Shown: in pieces, positions 1 to 11,662 of the stretch
Position numbering within the stretch: position 1 is the first letter of the stretch
Layout of the letters: each line of letters opens with the position of its first letter
From: Isoperla grammatica
Taxonomy: Eukaryota; Arthropoda; Insecta; Plecoptera; Perlodidae
Length of the DNA: 64,000 nt
NCBI GenBank assembly: GCA_945910005.1
Contig: OX246744.1
Span: forward strand, 42,396,777-42,460,776
Direction: 5' to 3'
The notes under the pieces: generated by a model
Database searches by the model: none
Told to the model about the DNA's origin: nothing
The model's input: the letters and a program-made list of their open reading frames with translations, nothing else
Translations under genes and position numbers: made by a program

Positions 1-446
1 AAGTTTTATGGTGACAGGTGGTTAGGCCGAGCCCGGTTACAACCCCGTCCTACAAACATCGACCCCTCTCTACACGTGTTGGCTGTGCGAACACTTACAG
101 CAGCGTTTCTAGCGCGCTTTTTTTATGTTGGTATGCATGAATGGGGCGACGTACTGATGTCGCGTGGTTTGCTTGACGCTGTAGCCGTGGCCATTGCTGT
201 GGGTAGCCAGCCTACACGCAGTACAGCGGCGGCAGAGTACGCAGGCCATAGAACTATCGTAGACTATTCGAACTCACATTTTTGAAAAACTTGACAGTGG
301 CTGGAAATTCGGGTATGACTTTTCTTGCACGCACATCCCTATCGTAACGCTCCACTTCGAGCAATTGGGCTATAAAACCATAAAACTCAAACCTTCTGGA
401 TTTGAGCTGGTTTGAGTAGGAGCCACATATCGGTATTTTACAAACG
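1..446. other. unannotated spacer
   Basis: No gene, RNA or repeat is recognised here. Short open frames have no start context, splice sites or recognisable domain. Confidence 0.5.
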
Positions 447-468
447 CCCCCCCCCCCCCCCCCCCCCC
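447..468. repeat. poly-C tract
   Basis: An uninterrupted run of 22 C, followed after a short gap by a second C-rich stretch. It is one of about ten long C or G homopolymers in the window. Confidence 0.95.
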
Positions 469-1155
469 TTCTATTGAGCTCTGCCCCCCCCCCTCCCCCC
501 CAACACTGTGGTCAACGTTGTCCGACCTTTACCAGCAAAAACGGCGTGCTTGTTAAAGCAGCCCCTGTCAGTGTCCTCTCTTCTCAGGATGAAGTTTACT
601 TCCATTGTATTCTAAAATAGCTCCATTACATCAATGTTTTGTGGCGAAAAATATAAAAATTAAAACTATTTAAATTTATATTTGATTATTTTACAATCTC
701 AAAGCAAATTTAACAGACCGTAATTGGGTGTTCCGCAGTTTAGGTGGACATTCCGACGCTGACAACCTATTTGAGTCGTACTCGGCAATATGTAATTTTA
801 AACTAATTAGTCTTTAGTAACCCATTTTCAAAATGTAAATATTTTCAATAAGCTAGTCTTGTGCGCGTGCTACCTTGATGCCTTGAAGCTTTGAAGCCTA
901 GAAGCCACACCTATCAGCGAGTCTTCCTTTTAGCAATTACCAGATAAGGAACACCCGTAAGCAGCACTTTGTGTAAAAGAAAAGTCAATACGGCGCCGGA
1001 GGGGCGTGGGCCGGGGGGTGGGGGGAGGGGGGGAAGCCCCTCTGCTGTAAACGTGTAATCTGTTTGAAACCGATAAGAAGAAACCGTTGCTGATTCTTGG
1101 AATTGTCCGTTCGTTCCTTGGAAACCGCGTTGCATTTCAAACAAGCGCGTGACGA
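469..1155. other. unannotated spacer
   Basis: AT-rich in its first half, then G-rich near 1000-1035. No coding or repeat signal is recognised. Confidence 0.5.
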
Positions 1156-1159
1156 GTGG

Positions 1160-1225
<66 letters not shown>

Positions 1226-1232
1226 GAGTGAG
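1160..1232. repeat. (GA)n microsatellite
   Basis: About 30 perfect GA dinucleotides with a short degenerate GTGA tail. Frames through it give only Glu-Arg or Ser-Leu runs, so it is not coding. Confidence 0.97.
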
Positions 1233-2166
1233 AAGCTATTTACACGAAATCCTGCCTCGATGTAGAAGCAATACGACAGGCGATGGAGGTACTCAATGCA
1301 ACCGTGTGGTAGGTTACTTCTTAGAGGAACTTGAGTATGATTTCGACAACCAAAATCCTGAGACGAATGCAAGCCTGGTCGAGGTGGGTCCCTCTTCGTG
1401 GTAACCGTTACCCGCAAAGAGGCATCTATTATTTCATATAACGACGTACTCGACAACTACTAGGTCATATGACGTCGGGAGGTGATTGGAGGAACGGGAC
1501 AAATAGAACGTAAAGCGGAGGACGTCGACTGCCTTTCGTCTGGCTTCTCCCCCTCGACCTGTGGCCCTACCAGAAGCATACGCTTCCGTAGGCATAGCTC
1601 TCGGGCTCAGCTGTCCACCACTTAGCAGTCCTTGGGCAGGAAAAAAGCTCTCGATATCTTCAATCATGGCCTTGTCTACTTTGTCGTCTGGCTCTTCTCG
1701 TTCTCATTTCTCTGAAAAAGTACACTATTTCCTATAATTCGAGTCCTTGTCGTGTGAAACGGGGGGAGGGGGAATCTATCTAACTGATCACACACATCAC
1801 AGCTAGCGAGTCTTATCTGAGCTGCCACTCTGTCAAACACACACACTACACATCTTGGCTTCCTATCTACACAGGATCCACAAAAACTTATCTGCTTTTT
1901 TGGCGTCCTTACAAACAAATCTCTCACTTGCTACTGCTGTGCTGGCTGGCTGTGCTGGGGCATTTAGTGAGCTCACGCGCGCTTTCAAAGACAGCATTCA
2001 TTCGTGGGGGGCGTGGGGGGGGGGGGGGGGGGCATTGTAGGGGACGGGTTGAGGGGACCCTGTAATCTGTCCCCCGGTAAACTGACCCAGCGTAACTGCG
2101 CCAATGTCAATTGTCCAGCTGCCTGACATGACATCCCACAAAAGTTCCAAGATTATTGGGTCTGGT
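1233..2166. other. unannotated spacer with poly-G tract
   Basis: No gene is recognised. An 18-base G run lies near its 3' side (2015-2032). The words near 1440-1475 recur at 49866-49900, so part of it is a dispersed repeat. Confidence 0.45.
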
Positions 2167-2350
2167 TAATTTTAATTTTCGTAGGAATACTCGTTATAGG
2201 GTGCACACCAGCTTTACCTGATGTGCCCCTCTTCAGGTGACTAACTAGGTTATGAGGGTGTTTGGATAGCTGGGAAGGAATGTTCGAGGGCTGATAGTAG
2301 GACTCAATCCCAGCATTCGCCTTTACGACTGAGGAAAACTTCGGAAAAAC

Positions 2351-2362
2351 CTTCAGTCAGGA
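2351..2362. repeat. left target-site duplication of SINE2 inside SINE1
   Basis: CTTCAGTCAGGA occurs immediately before the SINE2 head and again at 2543-2554, directly after its tail. This is the expected trace of target-primed reverse transcription. Confidence 0.9.
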
Positions 2363-2542
2363 CGCCAGCGCAGTTGGCCGAGGTCTATTAGGCGTTAGTC
2401 TAGTAAACCGCGGTCTCTGCGTTCCAGGTTCGAATCCTGGCTCGGATATGTATGTCATGTGGCGTTTTTTCATCCTCATAATCACCCACTCACCGTCTCG
2501 TTGCAAAAATATGGGACGTAAAACCCCAAATATTATCATCAT
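2363..2542 (+). mobile_element. SINE2 (tRNA-Leu/Ser-like head), complete
   Basis: A 180-bp retroposon. Its head contains GTTGGCCGAGG (A-box region, as in class II tRNAs such as Leu) and GGTTCGAATCC (perfect B box). The body contains GGGACGTAAAACCCC and ends in a TCATCAT-type tail. It is flanked by a perfect 12-bp duplication. A second full copy lies on the minus strand near 45.1 kb and a tail fragment near 30.8 kb. It is a SINE and not a tRNA gene: the acceptor stem does not close and the sequence continues into a conserved body. Confidence 0.88.
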
Positions 2543-2628
2543 CTTCAGTCAGGATTGCCGGTTGCCGGAATCGAACCAGAGTCTCGAATTAGAGTCTCGC
2601 GTCTTACCGCTGAGCCACCTCTATGGTT

Positions 2629-4346
2629 GATAATGGCGCAGTTTACATAGGCGCAGCTCTGAATCTGTGTTTGTAAACTTGCTTACATTGCATTCATTAC
2701 ATAATATACCTATATTATAATATTATATGACTTTTATAATTAAGTTACAATGTAGGCCTATTCAACCCCAGCATTCTTATTTTGACTGAGATAGCCCTGA
2801 CGACAACTCCCTTCAGTGATTGCCGGTAGCTGGTATCGAACCGGCGGCCTCGCGAATTAGTTAAAAAGATTCCCGGGTGTTACGCATGAGCCCCCCCCCC
2901 CTCTCTATAGGAAGCTTTTTGGACGTTATACGTAGTATCTATTTCGGTGATGTACTTCACTGGTTGACTTTGAATGTCACAACTAAATGATGAGCATGTT
3001 GAGTCCACTGGGAAGTCCAATGATGATGTTGTATATGTTGCAAAAGCAAGCCCGGTATTTCTAGACCGTTCCGTGAATTCCCTCGGACTTTCCTAGTTTG
3101 GGAAATATTCGAAGTCTTATTTCAAATTCTCCACGATTCCCCCACGATGTTCTATTGGAACATGAAAGTGGAAAACAGGGCGCCATAGCATAGCGTTGTG
3201 TTTGTAGATAGGTAAGTAAGAAGTTAATAATTAGCAACCTTATGATTAGAGATGGGCTGGTTGGTCAAACTGTCGTTTACATATATACAAATTATGTTTA
3301 TTCTTATCGAAATACACATTCACATGTATTATAATTTATAAAACATAATTCTGTAATGGTGGACTAGATTCTATAGGCAACGTCATGAATTTGTGCATAG
3401 TTATATTTCTATTTACTGGAGAAATAAATAGTAAATTTACAAAAGCTAAACATAAAGAAAATACAACATTAATTTAGCTTCTTATTTCTTCATGGACAGA
3501 CGGTACTAATTGAAAATTTCCACAAAATAATTATTAGAATATGATATTATTCCTGCAGCGGTGGTGCTTCGCGAAATAGGGCGTCATTCATTTTATTTCT
3601 ACCCAGTGATTTGATCAAGATGAAGAAAAGTAAAACTTGTTATTTCTCTTGCGTTACGAATTAGAACCATCCCATTCCAACTGTAGAGCCTAATGAATAC
3701 ATTAACTACACAATTATATTTGCCGTCATCTGGTAATACGCGCAACGAAAACGAAGCCCTCAAAGATTATAAACCTGTGCCGCCCAACTCATGAGCACAA
3801 ACCACTGATTGACTCATCTATAGTCGCGTCAAATTAACTTGCAAAGTGTTGTCGTCTTTAAAAAAAAAAAATATTTATTGTTGTTGCGATTATCGATATG
3901 GAATTTCATATCGTTTGACATTCCTAATTAATTAAAAGCAAATTTAAAACACTGAAATGAATCGTGTTCTGCAGGGTAGGTGCCATATTAGTATCTCAGA
4001 CACGTCGCATACATTTCAGAGTAACTTTACCATAGCCACGTGAATTGAAATGTACTATACCTGCGAGCAGGAAGTAATATCGCTACATTTCATGTTGCTG
4101 ACATTCTTATCAGCGACTGTTCCGCTTGTTAATCGAGCCCGCATTAAATAATTACATTTATAAAACACATTCCCTCGTAGAAACGTTAAGTAAAGCAAAT
4201 CAAAACAAAAATTATCATTTTTTATTTTCCTAATAGTATTAATTATCAACTCTCTGGTGGTTTTCCTTGCGCACTTAATGAATGATGAGTCAGATTCTAA
4301 GGCATCCAACTTGCATATTTTATTACTCAAGAAAGCACATATAAAA
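2629..4346. other. AT-rich spacer without recognised gene
   Basis: Contains a fragment with a tRNA-like B box on the minus strand near 2825-2850 (GGTATCGAACC on the plus strand) and a short C run near 2890. Otherwise nothing is supported. Confidence 0.45.
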
Positions 4347-4642
4347 AATATTACATGAAAAAATTAATTTAAAAAAAACAACGCTTATATTTAAATGCAC
4401 CAAAAAGTAAAAAAAATAATTTTCGTCAAACAAATTTTTGCCTCACTCGGAAAATAAAAGCGCTTGGCGCTTTCCCTGCATAAAGAGCAGAATACTGTAA
4501 TCTATGTCAATACCGAAAGCACCCCACGCTTTTATTTTCCGAGTGAGGCAAAAATTTGATGTGCGAAAATTTATTTTTTACTTTTCAGTGCATTTAAATA
4601 TAAGCGTTGTTTTTTAAAAAATTAATTGTTTCATGTAATATT
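4347..4642. mobile_element. foldback MITE (inverted repeat about 296 bp)
   Basis: The outer parts of the two halves are inverted complements. The left arm begins AATATTACATGAAA and the right arm ends TTTCATGTAATATT. Inner arms share CCTCACTCGGAAAATAAAAG and its complement. It encodes nothing. The TIR-only structure and lack of a tail point to a non-autonomous DNA transposon, but no clear target duplication could be fixed. Confidence 0.75.
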
Positions 4643-5451
4643 ATGTTATACTTTTTAGTCTTATAGAATCTTGCAATCGAATATGTGCTCACTGGAAGTG
4701 TCCGAATTTAGAAGACTAGTTGTGATATAGCAGAAATTTAAAGGAAACTCTGGATGCTTATCCAATGGGGTTAGTTTAGAATTGTTTGATAAGGCGTAAT
4801 GTTAAAAGACGGACTAGACCTGTCTTGACCCCCCCCCCCCGGATCCGCCCCTGCAATTAGTGATTGGGATTGCCCCGCTAACCCTTATTTTGTGTTACTT
4901 GGGGAGTGTAACTCACTAGTGGAAATAGAAAGGGGCTACAGTTATCCCATGAATGGTCTAGATCCGCCAGTGTCTGGCACTGCATTATTATATTATATTA
5001 TATTATATTAATTATATTATAACAGTCAAATCTTACCGTGATAGATAACAGCAGTTGCGCTAGCACCAACTCCATCCAATCAACTGTGAGGTCGAACCAC
5101 GCGAAGGGAACGCACCTATGCGTACATGGTGAATGACTCACCGCACGGGGTTGTATACTTACAAGTGGAGCGTGTTGACATTCTTGCTGCATAGAAACAT
5201 ATCCGATGCTTTCGTCACGGATATTTGAGTCCCGAACAACCAGCGGTAATTCCGATGCCTGCATGTGGTTGGCCCATCCTCACTAGCTGTGACTAATTTC
5301 CCATATGAAGCTAATTGTTTAGTTAATTAATTATGATGGATTAATTAATTGATTAATAAGTGAATCTGATAATTGATTTATATATTGTCATTTAGAAAAT
5401 ACGACTGTGTGAAAATTTTCAGCTCGATCGGACGTTGGAAATGGGTGAAAT
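4643..5451. other. unannotated spacer with TATTA microsatellite
   Basis: Holds a short TATTA repeat near 4985-5020 and a C12 run near 4830. A fragment near 5205-5225 contains CGATGCTTTCGTCA, a word shared with the M1 and M2 MITEs described below. No gene is seen. Confidence 0.45.
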
Positions 5452-5790
5452 ATCCCGCTTCAGGCAGTTTTTCTAACTTCTAATATGGATTCAATTCCAT
5501 CACTTCTTGGCTTAGGAATAAATAAACGGTGACTTTGGAGCCGTCCTAGCAACGAAGCACTCAATAAATTCAAAGTTGTTCTGAATCGGCCTTGTTGATT
5601 CTGACATTTGTCCGCAGGTGTTCGCAATGTCCAATCACTGATTCATGTGTTTCATATTTGAAATATCGATCTTTGATTGGTTATTGCTCACTCGTCGATG
5701 GTGTTCTGAGCCTACAGGGTGTCCCCCACTGAAAAAATCAGTCTTGTTACTAAGTGGGTAGACTCTAAATGTGAATTTATTTATTTATTT
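5452..5790 (+). mobile_element. SINE3 copy, 5'-truncated
   Basis: Starts inside the tRNA-like head (CCCGCTTCAGGCAG) and runs through the conserved body (AACGGTGACTTTGGAGCCG, TCGTCGATGGTGTTC) to the conserved end GTGGGTAGACTCTAAATGTG and an ATTTATTT tail. Relative to the full copy at 61.9-62.3 kb it lacks about 30 bp near the 3' end. Confidence 0.85.
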
Positions 5791-6983
5791 TTATTTGAGC
5801 AACAAGAATCATCATAATCGAAATGACTAATGTAACAATCAATGAGGGATATGCACCACTTAGTTCAGAAACGATCAAACAGTGGAAAACCCACTTTGTA
5901 TCATGGATAAGCGTCCCGCTTCTCAACACAATTACACATTTGTCTTTCAACAAATATCTAAGGCGGTGACTGTTGAGTGAATTCAATAAACCCAGATGAT
6001 TCTGCGTCAAGATGTCTAGGGGTATCTTTAGATTTAAAATGGCTTAAAATTTAAAAACTCCAAAGTCCGTGTTATGTAAACATAAATGGTAAAAATGTGG
6101 TTGATTTGAGAAATACAACATGTCTTTTCAAAGTATGTTCTAAAGTAGTTAATAAACTGCCAATGTAATACAAAATCAATTCGTTTCCATTTAAACCGTA
6201 ATAAATACATCTTATTTGAAGTGATAAAATCTTCTCATTTATTAGAGACCCCCCCCCCCCCCCCCCCCCCCCATTTCTGACGGTTAAAAGTGTCGAAAAA
6301 GTAAACCAAAATATGTCATCCTTCAGAGAAATAGTGCTCTCACTCATAAACGTTTCTCTGCCCCAACTAACAAATATTTCCGTGTTTGAAATTGCCTAAT
6401 TTAACATTTAATGTGTTGTTGTTTCATCGCAACTTTCACAATTTTAATTAGGTTATTTGAAAAAAAAACAGGAATATTTATTGGAACAGAAAGTGAAGAT
6501 ATATTTTGGTATACTTTTTGACTTCACATTACACAGCTGCATCAATCAATTGACTCATCAAATCATCCGCAGGAGTGATTTTCATTACTAGAATATTTGG
6601 AATATGTTTATTTATCAGTTCATGATATTTTATCTAGAACATGTTTATCCATTGACCAATCAAGGCCGACTTTTTGACTCCTAATCATGAGCGCTCATAA
6701 ACGTCGGAGTGTTCCACAGCGATCACGAACAACAAACCAGCGACCCGTTCTAAAAATAAGCCGCGGATTTTATAAATGCAAACCACCAACTCAACTCGGC
6801 CGCGCCGGACCGGTTTCAGGGCGTCCAAAGCGGGAGAGCGTGGCGGCTACAGGTGGCAGGAGGGGGGCGGGTTTGGACACAGAGCTGGGGTGACGTGAAT
6901 CATCAAGACCAGAGGTAGCGAGGCCTTCAGCATCGGTTACACTCACATGTTACATCGGCGGCTGCGTTTAGTTGCTATCTGTT
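5791..6983. other. unannotated spacer with poly-C tract
   Basis: Contains C24 at 6249-6272 and a GC-richer patch near 6780-6900. No exon or repeat family is recognised. Confidence 0.45.
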
Positions 6984-6984
6984 C

Positions 6985-7069
<85 letters not shown>

Positions 7070-7332
7070 TTAAGTTAATAAATAAGAAAGTAAGTAAGTA
7101 ATCAATTAATTAAGTAAATAAGTAAGTAAGTATTTAAATGAGTAAGTAATTAGGAAAGTAATTAATTAAGTAAGTAATTAAGTTAATAAGTAAGAAAGTA
7201 AGTAATCAATTAATGAAGTAAAGAAGTAAGAAATTAATTAAGTAAGTAATTAAATAAATAAGAAAGAAAGTAAGTCAGTAATTAAGTAAATATAAGTAAG
7301 TAAGTTAGTAAGGAAGGAAGGAATTACGTAAG
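6984..7332. repeat. (GTAA)n microsatellite, decaying outwards
   Basis: About 20 perfect GTAA units, then hundreds of bases of imperfect derivatives (AATTAAGTAAGT-like). It continues beyond the MITE inserted at its right side. Confidence 0.95.
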
Positions 7333-7334
7333 TA

Positions 7335-7494
7335 AAGGCCAATCCACAATGAAAATTAACAGTAACAGTATAGCCTATATAGCAGTAAGGTTTTAACCAA
7401 TCCTATTGGCTGATGAGCAACAATGGACTCTCATCAGCCAATATAATTGGTTAAAACCTTACTGTTACTGTTAATTTTCATTATGGATAGACCT
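7335..7494. mobile_element. foldback MITE inserted in the GTAA microsatellite
   Basis: Inverted arms of about 60 bp (AAGGCCAATCCACAATG and complement; TAACAGTAACAGTA and complement; TTTTAACCAAT and ATTGGTTAAAA) surround a short loop. Both ends are flanked by TA, consistent with a Tc1/mariner-type insertion. No coding capacity. Confidence 0.85.
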
Positions 7495-7500
7495 TAAGTA

Positions 7501-8730
7501 ATTAATTAAGAAAGTAAGTAATATAAGTAAGTAAATATTTATCAACAGGCTTAGATGATTTGGGGTCGTCATACATATTTACATACACCGTTTGTAACCA
7601 AAGTGGCATAATTATAATACATTCATAATTAAGTACCACAGATAAAGGAGTTCTGTACAATAGTAGAAAGTAGGGAGAATAATGCGGCAACTTATTTAAG
7701 TATAGGCCCATCCATAGGAGTGTGTGTAGGTTTACAGGTAAATATCATAGGGCAGTGACATAGGAATCATTAGGGATATCACAACGAGAATAGCCCTTCT
7801 ACACACAATGTGCGTGATATCCATACAAATAATAACACTTAATAACAAACATAGATTATATATATCAAAGAAATAGAAATAAATCATCAATACATAACAT
7901 TGGTATAAAATACATAAGAACCTATGCTATTACAGTTACAATGCAAATTTACAATTATATCTTATAATAATAACACCACAAATATCAAAAGATATCAGGA
8001 AGATATACTATAAATAAATGGGCATGTGATTGACTTGCATGTAAGTCATATTTATACAGCCCGAAGGAGGTTAGAGGGGGATTCCTTCACAGACTTAGGG
8101 CCGTTTCACCAAACTTTAATCCGGCGATTTTCTGTTAATCGGAAATCAAAAATGGCGCCCGGTAGAAGCCACCATGCATCTTGTATGTTATGTTTGTTGA
8201 AACCATGGTAACCAATCCGAGATCTCCTAGTACCTTATTATTTCAGTAGTCAAGCCAGTGCTTTTTACTTTCATTGACGACATCAACAACAGCATATCCG
8301 GCATCACTGTTTTTGTTTTGGTTACCCTAGTAGGCATTCTCTTCTGCGTTCTGATTGGTTCGTCATAAGGTGCATCATGGGAAGTTGAAATAAGAAATGG
8401 AATTGATTCATTTATGACTATTTCAATCCAATGTGACGGTTGTGAACCACAGCATTGTTATTGCATGTTCCAATTCGCTTAAACCATATTGCTATTTCAC
8501 TAAACCAACTCTTATTTCAATTGTGAACCACGCTTTAGCACGAGTACGCTATACGAATGAAACTGAATGGCAACACACAGTTTGATTTAAATTGATTTAT
8601 AATCATAGAGGTAATGACATTTTTACGAATGAATTACACTTTGAATTAATGAAATTTTACGACGATAGGGGCCAAGTGCCCCCTTCCCCCTCCCCTCTCC
8701 CCTCCCCACCTGTGAACGTGCATGCTTATA
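7501..8730. other. unannotated spacer
   Basis: The segment from 8098 onwards begins GGGCCGTTTCACCAAAC, resembling ends of some DNA transposons, but no matching right end was found. The rest is AT-rich with no supported exon. Confidence 0.4.
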
Positions 8731-9201
8731 GTTGGCCCCACGTAAGTATTCTCCGGCACCGACATAGCCGTCCAATGGTACCAACTTAATTTTCCACTTC
8801 TCTAGTTCCTATAGTCGTCGTACAACATCTTCGGTAATGCTTCCGTCACGGGTGGGTGAGCGGCAGCCAACCAGCGGCCGTGGCTAATTCAAATACCTGC
8901 TCGGGTTGGCCGAGACCGTAAACACGTCATTGATTGATGACGAAAGCATTACCGAAGTTGTTGTACGACGACTTTACCATCTAATTGAAACAAGTACATT
9001 AAGGATAATTTGTGACCTTCCGTCGGTTACCTGGAACGGTGGGCGTGACTTATAACGCTTGTGCACTCTACTCAGCTAAAGACTACATTTACGAATGTGT
9101 GAAAGAACGACAGGTATCTGTTGATTTCCGTTGAATTAACGTACATGGAAGGGGTCGTAGATAAGGATCGGCGGTCGTTATGCGAATACTTACGTTGGGG
9201 C
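8731..9201 (+). mobile_element. M3 MITE, B subtype, carrying a nested M1 MITE
   Basis: Ends are GTTGGCCCCACGTAAGTATTC and its near complement GAATACTTACGTTGGGGC, flanked by TA. Internal conserved words include GTTACCTGGAACGGTGGGCG and ACGAATGTGTGAAAGAACG. Without the nested element it is about 310 bp. At least nine other copies or fragments occur in the window. It encodes nothing, and TA flanks suggest Tc1/mariner mobilisation. Confidence 0.85.
8812..8974 (+). mobile_element. M1 MITE copy 1 (163 bp)
   Basis: TIRs of about 35 bp (AGTCGTCGTACAACATCTTC and complement) with core GCTTCCGTCACGGGTGGG. It is flanked by TA and sits inside an M3 element. Related M3 copies have an undisturbed TTCCTACCATC there, so the TA target and its duplication are directly visible. 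Confidence 0.92.
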
Positions 9202-9203
9202 TA

Positions 9204-9378
9204 AAGTCCTCGCACGACTACCTTTCCGATGCTTTCGTCATAGGCGAGGAGCTGTAGCCAATCAGTGAACCGCTCGAAACAAACCCCCGCAATAGCGATC
9301 GCTGATTGGCTACGAGTGAAAGTGTGTTCCTCGCTGGTGACGAAAGCAGGAGATAGGTAGGTAGTCTTGCGGCGAGTC
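9204..9378. mobile_element. M2-like MITE abutting M3
   Basis: TIR-like ends (CTCGCACGACTACC and CTCGCCGCAAGACTACC on opposite strands) enclose GATGCTTTCGTCATAGGCGAGGA and its counterpart. It shares a TA with the right end of the preceding M3 copy. The subterminal TGCTTTCGTCA is common to M1 and to the element at 59.7 kb. Confidence 0.75.
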
Positions 9379-10066
9379 TATCTATATTTATTTATTTTAT
9401 TGTAATTAAGGCCAGTGTAGGGCACAATGACCTCTTTAGCCTGATGAGTGATGATTGATGAATGATAATGAGGAAGGGAAGAGGGGAAGCCTGGTACCGG
9501 CACGTAGCCTACTCCTGACGAAAAGTACCAAGGGGACCATCGGCTTTACGTCCCATCCGAAAGGGCGGTGTAACTTTTATACCAGTCATATAGGTTCCTC
9601 CACAAACCTGGACTGTTGACGAGAAGAACGATGCTGTTACACAAGCTTTCGAACCCTCCAATCCGCTCTAACCAACGGTAACTAGTGTTTCAGAGGCGAG
9701 TGGTCACCCATCCACCTCCTGACCGCAGCTAAACCGCTATCTATATGAACAAGTATTTGTCAAGCCTGGCAAAGACTGTCCCAGTCATTTCAACAGGTCT
9801 TGTTTACCCAACGTGTGGCGAATATTTGCCAACTAACTGACTAACTGACTAATAACTGGCAACAGGGCCGGCTAGCTAGGTTCGTTGGTACAAGTTATGT
9901 TGAGTAAACACGGATCAAGGAGAACTTCTGAGTTGTGGATACACACAGGTAGTTGTCGTGAACAATCGGCTCTGTTCGGAACACTTCGCGTGTGAGATTG
10001 AAACTATATATATTATCACAACCGAAACAAACGAAGTTGTAAATAAGTGTTTTACAAGGTTTAATA
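9379..10066. other. unclassified dispersed sequence
   Basis: Contains ACCATCGGCTTTACGTCCCA, similar in style to the SINE2 tail (ACGTCCCAT), so an old retroposon fragment may lie at 9400-9740. No gene is supported. Confidence 0.35.
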
Positions 10067-11431
10067 GGGAAGTCTAATCAAAAATAAATATTCCTCAAAG
10101 TACCTAAAAATGGAAGATCATTATCTAAAAATACGGGCGGTATAATTTTTATATCTGAGAAGCGTATATTTCCAATTCTTTTAGCATTTTAAGTTTGAAA
10201 TTTGGAACTTCTTGTTCCGTAATTGAAAAACGGCTCTTGACGTCATATGTCATGTAAACAACTGCCTCCTTGAAGTATTCTTAATAATATCAAGGATATT
10301 AAGTTGGACATTTTACAATATCTAGGATGCAGTGACTTTACAACAATGTCTTTAATCAGTGGCGTAGCGGAAGGCCCCGCAAACCCCGCAAGGCGGGGGG
10401 GCCCCCGCGAAGCGGGGGCCCCCGATGATATAGATCGTATTTTATGAAAATTTCAAATAAGACAACAAATCAATTAAAATGTATTTTAAATAAAATTACA
10501 ATTACAATACAATTACAAACGTTCCAGAATTGCAGTTGGAGGATCAAAACGTAAGTTATTTGATTTATCAATACTTAAAATTTATCATAATTGTTGTTGT
10601 TGTTGTTGATGATATAATTAATATGTTATTATAGTTTTAGTAGATAAATGTAATTAATGTATACATTATTATTACGTCGCGTGGAACTGGTGGATATGGA
10701 GGGGGGGGGGGGGGGGGGGGGGGGGGGTGTTGAAAATAAGATCAAACGTAAATATGTTGCCATGTATGCTGTGAATTGTAACTCGACATGACGACAAAAC
10801 AAATTGACGCACATAAACTACATTGTTTCGGTATTACATTCAGTCCACCACTTTTTCCTAAAACGCACCAAATGCACTCTAAAAACCTGCTTTCAAAATT
10901 TTTCGCCTGCGGCGCTTTTCATGGGCTCCGCCCCCCATACCCCCCGTGCTTGATCCACCCATGTCCAATGGCCAATGTCGCGGGGGGGCCCCCGACTTCT
11001 GCGCTACGCCACTGTCTTTAATACCACTGTTTTCTTCAGAAAATACATTTTGATACAGTATTTACCAAAAAGTGTTTAAAATAATGCAATTATTTAACAT
11101 ATTGTTGTTAATTAATGTTGAGAAGTGTTCATTTACTAACTATAAATAAACGTTGGTTCAGTTAGAGTCTTATGAGAGCAATAATCTACTAAAGGGTGGG
11201 ATTTCAGTACTATTTGTATGATATAAAATTATTGTTTACTGACATATGACGTCAGAACCTTGAAATCACGAGCAAGATGGCGCAGGTCCGTTTCTGGGCG
11301 TGTTTTGACAGCAATACCTTTGACTTGCTGAGCGATGTTAATGCTCCTTTCGAGCCGAAACCAATTAGTTCTCGTTTATTTTAACTTGAAGTAACCAGTA
11401 AGCAAATAAAAAAAAATGCATGAGACTTCCC
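10067..11431 (+). mobile_element. M4 element copy 1, split by a nested hAT
   Basis: Ends GGGAAGTCT and AGACTTCCC, flanked by TA. After removing the hAT it is about 700 bp and matches the inverse copy at 18.1-18.8 kb along nearly its whole length. Shared words include GCAAGATGGCGCAGGTCCG in this copy and its complement in the other. No open frame is preserved between the copies, so it is non-autonomous. Confidence 0.85.
10357..11014. mobile_element. non-autonomous hAT element H3
   Basis: TIRs CAGTGGCGTAGCG and CGCTACGCCACTG, with exact 8-bp target duplication TCTTTAAT at 10349-10356 and 11015-11022. The sister M4 copy shows the uninterrupted site. The interior holds a strong GC hairpin near 10393-10425, a 27-base G run at 10701-10727, and no transposase. 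Confidence 0.95.
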
Positions 11432-11458
11432 TATTGGGACCCACGAATGTTATAGCCA

Positions 11459-11662
11459 CTGAGTTTGGCCACTGAGGGCGCTAGTGAAAACGAATGAAGC
11501 GCTCAAGTGGCAATGTCACGCAACTTTCCGAAGAAGCAGCGTCGTTCTTCCTATACGTCGATAATGGCAAATTGTGAAAATTGTTTAATTAAATACGGAT
11601 TTTACAAATTTTGGGCAGATTATGAATATAGCGCTGTATGTACTAACACACGGTGCCTATAA
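11459..11662 (+). repeat. dispersed repeat RD copy 1
   Basis: Begins GAGTTTGGCCACTGAGGGCG and ends near GCGCTGTATGTACTAACACA. It matches the segment starting at 14123 for about 170 bp with scattered differences. Class unknown. Confidence 0.75.

Larger units (their letters stand above)
2167..2628 (-). mobile_element. SINE1 copy, split by a SINE2 insertion
   Basis: tRNA-derived retroposon read on the minus strand. The head at the high-coordinate end carries an A-box-like segment (TGGCTCAGCGG in intact copies) and a B-box-like segment. The body ends in the family's conserved 3' words (GGTGTGCACCCTATAA) and a simple A/T tail. The element is interrupted by a complete SINE2 of opposite orientation and resumes exactly after a 12-bp duplication. 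Such elements are normally copied by a partner LINE, and no partner LINE is visible in this window. Confidence 0.85.

Noticed and set aside
914..1456. 180-codon minus-strand frame
   Set aside because: Its middle is the GA microsatellite (Ser-Leu run), and the rest has no domain or splice support.
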